A DNA stretch of 64,000 nt from Gaiellasilicea sp033857955 (GTDB lineage: Bacteria > Actinomycetota > Thermoleophilia > Gaiellales > Gaiellaceae). The position numbers and the translations under genes were made by a program. This document shows positions 59,084 to 64,000 of this stretch, piece after piece. How positions within the stretch are numbered: the first letter of the stretch is position 1; each line of letters opens with the position of its first letter. The stretch covers positions 1 through 64,000 of the forward strand of contig JAWVCW010000015.1 of the NCBI GenBank assembly GCA_033857955.1, read 5' to 3'. The notes under the pieces were generated by a model, which saw only the letters and a program-made list of their open reading frames with translations, did not search any database and was not told the DNA's origin.

Positions 59084-59758
59084 GTGAAGATCCTCGTCGT
59101 CGACGATGAGCCCGCCGTCCGGGACTCGCTCCGCCGCGCCCTCCAGCTGGAGGGCTACGACGTCGAGCTCGCCGGGGACGGAGCCGAGGCCCTGGACCGC
59201 ATCGGCAACGAGAACGGCATCGACGCGGTGGTGCTCGACGTGTCGATGCCGCGCGTCGACGGGCTCGAAGCGTGCAGGAGGCTGCGGCGGGACGGCAACT
59301 CGCTGCCGGTGCTGATGCTCACAGCCCGCGACGCCGTCAGCGACCGGGTTGCAGGCCTCGACGCGGGCGCGGACGACTACGTCGTGAAACCGTTCGCGCT
59401 GGAAGAGCTGCTCGCGCGGCTTCGCGCGCTCCTGCGGCGGCTCGGCCCGCAGGACGGTGAGGTGCTCCGGTTCGGCGACCTCCGGCTCGACGCGTCCACG
59501 CGAGAGGTCGAGCGCGGCAGCGAGCAGATCGACCTCACGCGCACCGAGTTCGCGCTGCTCGAGCTGTTCCTGCTCAACCCGCGACAGGTGCTGACAAGGT
59601 CGGTGATCTTCGAGCGCGTCTGGGGCTACGACTTCGGCTTCGGGTCGAACTCGCTCGACGTCTACATCGGCTATCTCCGGCGGAAGACGGAGGAGGGCGG
59701 CAAGCCGCGGCTGATCCAGACGATCCGCGGCGTCGGCTACGCCCTGCGCGAGCCATGA
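59084..59758 (+). CDS. OmpR-family response regulator (MprA-like)
   Basis: 224 aa. Intact receiver: Asp7/Asp8, phospho-acceptor Asp52 (VVLDVSMPRVDG) and Lys102. Winged-helix domain from about 130 to 222 (TIRGVGYALRE). The GTG start is supported by CACAAT six bases upstream; the alternative ATG at 59048 would lie inside a TCTTA repeat. Position before a kinase and HtrA protease matches the mycobacterial mprAB-pepD arrangement. The kinase follows after 85 bp that contain two strong hairpins. Confidence 0.92.
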   Translation: MKILVVDDEPAVRDSLRRALQLEGYDVELAGDGAEALDRIGNENGIDAVVLDVSMPRVDGLEACRRLRRDGNSLPVLMLTARDAVSDRVAGLDAGADDYVVKPFALEELLARLRALLRRLGPQDGEVLRFGDLRLDASTREVERGSEQIDLTRTEFALLELFLLNPRQVLTRSVIFERVWGYDFGFGSNSLDVYIGYLRRKTEEGGKPRLIQTIRGVGYALREP

Positions 59759-59786
59759 GCGTCGCGAGCCTTCGGCCCGCTCCCGT

Positions 59787-59808
59787 GGGGGAACTTCCAA
59801 GTTCCCCC
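59787..59808 (+). promoter_or_regulatory. First intergenic hairpin
   Basis: GGGGGAACTT, CC, AAGTTCCCCC: perfect 10-bp arms. It could act as a partial terminator or as an RNA-stability element before the kinase gene. Confidence 0.6.
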
Positions 59809-59816
59809 CCACCCCC

Positions 59817-59853
59817 GGAAGCTCATAGGCCGAAAGTCGGCCTATGAGCTTTC
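59817..59853 (+). promoter_or_regulatory. Hairpin that includes the kinase start codon
   Basis: Perfect 15-bp arms (59819-59833 and 59837-59851) around AAG, extended to 17 bp with one G-U pair. The kinase ATG (59844-59846) lies inside the right arm and any ribosome site would lie in or next to the stem. Translation of the kinase is probably held down unless the stem opens. Confidence 0.75.
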
Positions 59854-61187
59854 GCACGCGACTGACGCTGGCTGCGGCGGCTGCAGTCGCCGTGGCGGTC
59901 GTCGGCGCCTCCGCGACGACCTACGCGATCGTCCGGAACGAGTTGCGCGACGATGTGGACGCGACGCTCCAGTCGCGGGCACGCGAGCTCCCCGCACATA
60001 TCGAGGTGGTCGAGGGGCCGGGTGGCGAGCAATTCGTCGGGCTGCCCCCTGAGCGCTTCGGTGGCGTTGCTGTCTTCACCCAAGCCGTGCGCCAGGACGG
60101 CACCGTGATAACTCCCCCGCGCACAGCCGGAAAGCTCCCGGTGTCCAAGCGTGCTCTCGAGGCCGCAGGCGGCAAGATCGACAAGCCGTTCTACGAGGAC
60201 GCACACGTCGAGGGGATACACGTCCGCGTGCTCACGATCCCGGCCGGCGGGGGCTATGCGATCCAGGTGGCCCGCTCGCTCGAGGAGGTGGACAGGACCC
60301 TCGGGCCGATCAAGCGCTGGCTGATCGCCATTGCTCTCGTCGGGATCGCCATTGCGGCAGGGCTGGGGCTTCTCGTCGCGCGGGCGGTGCTCGCACCGGT
60401 GCGAAGACTCACCCGAGCTGCCGAGGACGTTTCGGAGACAGGCGATCTCTCACAACGGATCGACGCGGGCGGCAAGGACGAGCTCTCGCGGCTCGCCTCC
60501 ACGTTCAACACGATGCTCGAGGCGCTCGAGGGCTCGGCCCGCGCGCAGCGGCAGCTCGTCTCTGACGCCTCGCACGAGCTGCGGACGCCGCTGACGAGCC
60601 TGCGCACCAACATCGAGGTGCTTGCGCGCGACCAGGCGCTGCCGCCGGGCGACCGCGAGCAGCTCCTGCGCGACGTCACCGAGCAGCTCACCGAGATGAC
60701 TGCCCTGATCGCTGAGCTCGTCGAGCTGGCGCGCGGCGATCTCACGCCGACCGACCCCGAGGACGTGCGGCTCGATCTCATCGCGGCCGACGCGATCGAG
60801 CGAACGCGGCGGAACCGGCCGGGCGTCTCGTTCAAGCCCGAGCTTGACGAGTCGCTGATCCGAGGCGTCCCGGCGACGATCGAGCGTGCCGTCTCGAACC
60901 TGCTCGACAACGCGGCGAAGTGGAGTCCGCCCGACGGCGAGATCGAGGTGACGGTGCGCGACGGCGAGGTCACGGTGCGCGACCACGGGCCGGGGATCGA
61001 CGAGGAGGATCTCCCCTTCGTCTTCGACCGCTTCTACCGCGCTCCCGCCGCCCGCGGCAGGCCAGGCTCGGGCCTGGGGCTCGCGATCGTCCGCCAGGTG
61101 GCAGAGGCGCACGGCGGGACTGTCACGGCCGAGCCGGCCTCGGGCGGCGGCACGCTGATGCGGCTGAGGCTCCTGACCAAGTCTTAG
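59844..61187 (+). CDS. Membrane sensor histidine kinase (MprB-like)
   Basis: 447 aa: membrane segments about 8-30 and 157-180 flank an extracytoplasmic loop. Then HAMP (about 180-232), phospho-acceptor His244 (SDASHELRTPL) and an ATPase domain with NLLDNAAKW, DHGPGI and GSGLGLAIV. In mycobacteria the equivalent MprB senses envelope stress. No ribosome site is seen before the ATG, which is buried in a hairpin. Confidence 0.92.
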   Translation: MSFRTRLTLAAAAAVAVAVVGASATTYAIVRNELRDDVDATLQSRARELPAHIEVVEGPGGEQFVGLPPERFGGVAVFTQAVRQDGTVITPPRTAGKLPVSKRALEAAGGKIDKPFYEDAHVEGIHVRVLTIPAGGGYAIQVARSLEEVDRTLGPIKRWLIAIALVGIAIAAGLGLLVARAVLAPVRRLTRAAEDVSETGDLSQRIDAGGKDELSRLASTFNTMLEALEGSARAQRQLVSDASHELRTPLTSLRTNIEVLARDQALPPGDREQLLRDVTEQLTEMTALIAELVELARGDLTPTDPEDVRLDLIAADAIERTRRNRPGVSFKPELDESLIRGVPATIERAVSNLLDNAAKWSPPDGEIEVTVRDGEVTVRDHGPGIDEEDLPFVFDRFYRAPAARGRPGSGLGLAIVRQVAEAHGGTVTAEPASGGGTLMRLRLLTKS

Positions 61188-61225
61188 GAACTTCTTCGGA
61201 AGCGCTCAGGAAGCTCTTAGGTCGC
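61182..61225 (+). promoter_or_regulatory. Four 11-bp direct repeats before the first exported protein
   Basis: TCTTAGG, TCTTCGG, GCTCAGG and TCTTAGG begin at 61182, 61193, 61204 and 61215, an exact 11-bp period. The first overlaps the kinase stop. This is the strongest of three sites with this motif and a likely binding site for the adjacent response regulator. Confidence 0.72.
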
Positions 61226-61272
61226 GCTGTTCCACTGGGAAGCGTCAATTCCACTCCCGAAGGAGCAGTGAG

Positions 61273-61929
61273 ATGCAGAACACGAAGTTCAAGCTCGCAA
61301 GCGCCACCGCTGTCGTGGCAGGTCTCGTCGGCGGCGGCGCCGCAGTCGCCGCCGACCGGCTCTCGCCGAAGCAGGAGAGCGACGCAATCGTCGCGGACGC
61401 GGCGAAGCAGCTCGGCGTCGACGCCTCGAAGCTCGACGCAGCGCTGAAGAAGGCGCTCGACAACCGCGTCGACGCTGCCGTGGCGGCCGGGCAGATCACC
61501 AAGGCCCAGGGCGACCAGATGAAGGCGCGCATCGCCGCCGGCGACGTGCCGCTCGTCGGCGGCGGGCCGGGTCGCGGCGTCCACGGCGGGGGCGGCCACC
61601 GCTTCGCCGACCTCGGTGCCGCGGCGAGCTACCTCGGCGTCACGGAAGCTGCGCTGCAGACGAGCCTCAGCGACGGCTCCACCCTTGCCGAGGTCGCGCA
61701 GGCGAAAGGCAAGTCCGTCGACGGGCTGAAGGCCGCGCTGCTCACGGCGGCGAAAGCCGACCTCGCGCAGGCCGTGAAGGACGGGCGGCTGACCGCCGCA
61801 CAGGAGACGGAGATGCTCGCGAGCCTTCCCGCCCGGATCACCGACCTCGTCAACGGCGACCTCGGCCCGCGCGGTCACGACGGCCGCTCGAACGGCTTCG
61901 AAGGCGCACCCCAGGCCGGGGACGCCTAA
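61273..61929 (+). CDS. Exported helical repeat protein, paralogue A
   Basis: 218 aa with a signal peptide (SATAVVAGLVGGGAAVAA, cleavage near Ala-Asp). Two related helical units follow, about 37-92 and 118-190: LGVDASKLDAALKKAL with AAGQITKAQGDQMK, and LGVTEAALQTSL with KDGRLTAAQETEM. A Gly/His-rich linker separates them. About 40% like paralogue B by eye. GAAGGAG ribosome site. Function unknown; periplasmic chaperone, sensor or HtrA substrate are possible. Confidence 0.8.
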   Translation: MQNTKFKLASATAVVAGLVGGGAAVAADRLSPKQESDAIVADAAKQLGVDASKLDAALKKALDNRVDAAVAAGQITKAQGDQMKARIAAGDVPLVGGGPGRGVHGGGGHRFADLGAAASYLGVTEAALQTSLSDGSTLAEVAQAKGKSVDGLKAALLTAAKADLAQAVKDGRLTAAQETEMLASLPARITDLVNGDLGPRGHDGRSNGFEGAPQAGDA

Positions 61930-62001
61930 CGACCCCCTACTGCCCCGGCTCGCCTTCCCCCGGGCCGGGGCGGTCAATGTTCTCTTTTGGAAAGGAACGT
62001 C

Positions 62002-63084
62002 ATGCGTAAGCTCCTCAAGAATCCCAGGACGATGCTCGCCACCGCGATGACGAGCGCGGCGCTGATCGGAGCCGCCGGCGTCGCGGCCGTCTACACCGCA
62101 TTCGGCTCCGACACCACCCCCGTCGTACAGCAGGTCACGGTCGGCAGCGGTGCTCAGGCGACCGCAAGCTCGACGAGCTCTGTCGCCTCGATCTACAGCC
62201 GCACGTACAAGTCGGTGGTCGAGGTCACGGTCTCCGCAGCGGCCAACGGGTCGCAGTTCGGCGGCGGTGGAACTCAGCAGGCACAGGGCTCCGGCTTCGT
62301 CTACGACGACCAGGGCCACGTGATCACGAACCAGCATGTCGTCGACGGCGCCCAGTCGGTCAAGGTGACGCTCTGGAACGGCAAGAGCTACGACGCACGG
62401 GTCGTCGGCACCGACCCATCGACCGACGTCGCCGTGCTGAAGGTCGATGCGCCGGCGTCGGCCCTCCAGCCGCTCGCGTTCGCCGACTCCTCCTCGCTCG
62501 TCGTTGGTGACGGCCTCGTCGCCATCGGCAGCCCGTTCGGGCTCGAGGAAACGGTCACGACCGGCATCGTGAGCGCGCTCCACCGGGAGATCACCGCCCC
62601 GAACGGCTTCGCGATCCCCGACGCCATCCAGACCGACGCCGCCATCAACCACGGCAACTCCGGTGGCCCGCTGCTCGACATGAGTGGGCACGTCGTCGGT
62701 GTCACCTCGCAGATCGAGAGCGAGTCGGGCGGGAACGACGGCGTCGGCTTCGCCGTCTCCTCGGACACGGTCAAGCGAATCGCGAACGCGCTGATCTCGA
62801 ACGGGTCGGTCGACCACGCCTACCTCGGCGTTGCGACGGAGACCTCCACGAGCCCGGCCGGCGCCCTGATCAAGACCGTCCGCGCGGGAACACCGGCCGC
62901 GGCGGCGAAGCTCGTCGCGAAGGATGTCGTGACCGCAGTCGACGGCGAGAAGGTCAGCTCCTCGGACAAGCTGCGCGAGCTCATCGACGCTCACCAGCCG
63001 GGCGATTCGGTAGCGCTGACCGTCTTGCGGAACGGCAGCACGACCTCGCTCAAGGTGGTGCTCGGAACCCGCCCGAACGCCTGA
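62002..63084 (+). CDS. HtrA/DegP-family serine protease with PDZ domain
   Basis: 360 aa. N-terminal signal-anchor (about 10-34), trypsin-like domain with His112 (TNQHVVDGA), Asp142 (STDVAVLKV) and Ser220 (NHGNSGGPLL), then one PDZ domain (about 270-358). It should degrade or refold damaged envelope proteins. AAGGAA lies before the ATG at 62002. It sits between the two paralogous exported proteins, downstream of MprAB-like genes, like mycobacterial PepD. Confidence 0.93.
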   Translation: MRKLLKNPRTMLATAMTSAALIGAAGVAAVYTAFGSDTTPVVQQVTVGSGAQATASSTSSVASIYSRTYKSVVEVTVSAAANGSQFGGGGTQQAQGSGFVYDDQGHVITNQHVVDGAQSVKVTLWNGKSYDARVVGTDPSTDVAVLKVDAPASALQPLAFADSSSLVVGDGLVAIGSPFGLEETVTTGIVSALHREITAPNGFAIPDAIQTDAAINHGNSGGPLLDMSGHVVGVTSQIESESGGNDGVGFAVSSDTVKRIANALISNGSVDHAYLGVATETSTSPAGALIKTVRAGTPAAAAKLVAKDVVTAVDGEKVSSSDKLRELIDAHQPGDSVALTVLRNGSTTSLKVVLGTRPNA

Positions 63085-63087
63085 CGC

Positions 63088-63105
63088 TCTTAGGTCTCTC
63101 TTAGG
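63088..63105 (+). promoter_or_regulatory. Two 11-bp direct repeats before paralogue B
   Basis: TCTTAGG at 63088 and 63099, identical and 11 bp apart, begin four bases after the protease stop. Same motif as at 61182. Confidence 0.68.
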
Positions 63106-63151
63106 TGAGCTTGCTGAAATGCGGTCCAGACACCCGTCGAAGGAGCACACC

Positions 63152-63832
63152 ATGAAGAAGAGGTCGAAGATCGCAGCCGGCGCCGGCGCCGCTCTCGCGG
63201 TGGTCGGCGCCGGCGCGGCCGTGGCAGCCGACCGGCTGACGCCGAAAGCGGAGAGCCAGGCGGTCGTCAACGACGCGGCGAAGCAACTCGGCGTCGACCC
63301 CGCCAAGCTGAGCGACGCGCTCGAGCAGGCGCTGAAGAACCGGATCGACGCCGCAGTAGAGGACGGACGGCTGACCAAGGAGCAGGGCGAGGCGATGAAG
63401 AACCGCATCTCCTCGGCGGCGTTCCCGCTCTTCATCGGCCCCGGCTTCGACCGTGCGAGCAGGCCGCATCGCGGGTTCGGTCACCACTGGGGCCGCGACC
63501 TCGACGCCGCCGCGGCCTACCTCGGCCTGAGCGAATCGGAGCTCGATGCGGCGCTGGACGGCGGCAAGTCGCTAGCGCAGATCGCCAAGGACAAGGGCAA
63601 GCCGGCCGACAAGCTCGTCGACGCCCTCGTCACGGCCGCGACGAAGCGGCTCGACCAGGCGGTCACGGACGGCCGTCTGACGAAGACGGAGCGCGACAAG
63701 ATCGTGGCGGGCCTGAGGGAGCAGACGACGGCGATCGTGAACGGCACGGCGCCGCCGGATGGCTTCCGCTTCCGTGAGCATCGCGGCGGTGACGGCTTCT
63801 TCCCGGGCGGCCCTCGCCGCGACGACGGCTAG
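63152..63832 (+). CDS. Exported helical repeat protein, paralogue B
   Basis: 226 aa. Signal peptide (KIAAGAGAALAVVGAGAAVA, cut before AADRL), then the same two-unit layout as paralogue A: LGVDPAKLSDALEQAL with EDGRLTKEQGEAMK, and LGLSESELDAALDGG with TDGRLTKTERDKIV. The C-terminus is rich in Gly, Arg and His/Asp. GAAGGAG ribosome site. Its stop shares CTAG with the convergent relA-like gene. Confidence 0.8.
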   Translation: MKKRSKIAAGAGAALAVVGAGAAVAADRLTPKAESQAVVNDAAKQLGVDPAKLSDALEQALKNRIDAAVEDGRLTKEQGEAMKNRISSAAFPLFIGPGFDRASRPHRGFGHHWGRDLDAAAAYLGLSESELDAALDGGKSLAQIAKDKGKPADKLVDALVTAATKRLDQAVTDGRLTKTERDKIVAGLREQTTAIVNGTAPPDGFRFREHRGGDGFFPGGPRRDDG

Positions 63833-64000
63833 GAGGGCGTGACGCGGTAGGCGTCGAAGACGCCCTCGAGGTTCCGCAGGACGTTCAGGAGGGCGCGCAG
63901 CTCCTTCAGGTCACCGACCTCGGCGGTGTACCAGTTGCGCGCCATCCCGTCCTCCACGAGGCCACCGTACGAGACGATGTTGGCGCCGTGCTCGGCGAAG
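63829..64000 (-). CDS. relA: RelA/SpoT C-terminal ACT domain (partial)
   Basis: The last 56 residues of a protein entering from the right edge. HGANIVSYGGLVEDG, then WYTAEVGDLKELRALLNVLR and EGVFDAYRVTPS, match an ACT regulatory domain as found at the end of (p)ppGpp synthetase/hydrolases. The catalytic part is outside the window, so any ACT-domain protein remains possible. Convergent with paralogue B, sharing CTAG. Confidence 0.6.
   Translation of the reverse strand, partial: FAEHGANIVSYGGLVEDGMARNWYTAEVGDLKELRALLNVLRNLEGVFDAYRVTPS

Noticed and set aside
59048..59758. ATG at 59048 as start of the response regulator
   Set aside because: It lies inside a TCTTA repeat and upstream of the -10 box; GTG at 59084 gives the normal receiver start.

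Overview
The window is GC-rich bacterial chromosome with very tight gene packing. Genes in operons usually overlap by ATGA, GTGA or TTGA tetranucleotides, and GTG starts are common. A fused PafB-PafC regulator, a complete argCJBDRF operon, an MprAB-like system beside an HtrA protease and many leaderless-type promoters point to Actinomycetota. A CxxxY-type CcmE, a cyclic 2,3-diphosphoglycerate (cDPG) gene pair and short palindromic repeats make a deep lineage such as Thermoleophilia my best guess, but no rRNA is present to confirm it. I see no tRNA, rRNA, CRISPR array, phage or transposase.

Layout. 1-3.6 kb: two 73-bp repeats, then the start of the division/cell-wall cluster on the minus strand (mraZ-rsmH-ftsL-ftsI) behind a four-repeat MraZ operator. 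3.7-10.6 kb: a PfkB kinase, a sigma factor coupled to the DNA-repair gene ogt, an atypical response regulator, a Kelch protein, a UbiB-family kinase and a cation/proton antiporter. 10.6-19.8 kb: argCJBDRF, facing carA-carB across a 40-bp divergent control region with two ARG-box-like palindromes. ArgB and CarB are unusually short. 19.8-25.1 kb: queA-tgt-yajC-secDF and a small coiled-coil gene. 25.1-28.3 kb: a two-component system with a secreted protein. 28.4-32.9 kb: acyl-CoA and aldehyde metabolism with a LysR regulator. 33-36.8 kb: zinc-ribbon proteins and PafBC.

36.8-42 kb: a GAF histidine kinase with queG, then an oxidoreductase, a MenG/UbiE-like methyltransferase and a membrane protein. 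42-47 kb: a collagen-like secreted protein, a MIP18-family Fe-S factor, then a four-gene overlapping operon: metallophosphoesterase, cDPG synthetase, 2-phosphoglycerate kinase and GlpX fructose-bisphosphatase. This operon is the strongest candidate for an undescribed pathway. 47-52.7 kb: a nuclease-fold protein, hpt with no normal start codon, an M23 peptidase, and cytochrome c maturation genes ccmE-ccmF-ccmI-like plus a proline-rich mini-gene. 52.7-58.8 kb: a TIM-barrel protein, a cyclase/ATPase/TPR regulator, a phosphohexomutase, a thioesterase and a GAF protein. 59-63.8 kb: response regulator, histidine kinase, and an HtrA protease between two paralogous exported proteins. Shared 11-bp TCTTAGG-type repeats lie upstream of the regulator and both paralogues. 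The window ends in the 3' end of a probable relA.

Across the window, about 20 genes that begin a transcription unit have a TANNNT-like -10 box 6-8 nt before the start codon, which suggests leaderless transcription. Functions come from reading motifs by eye; no database search was run.
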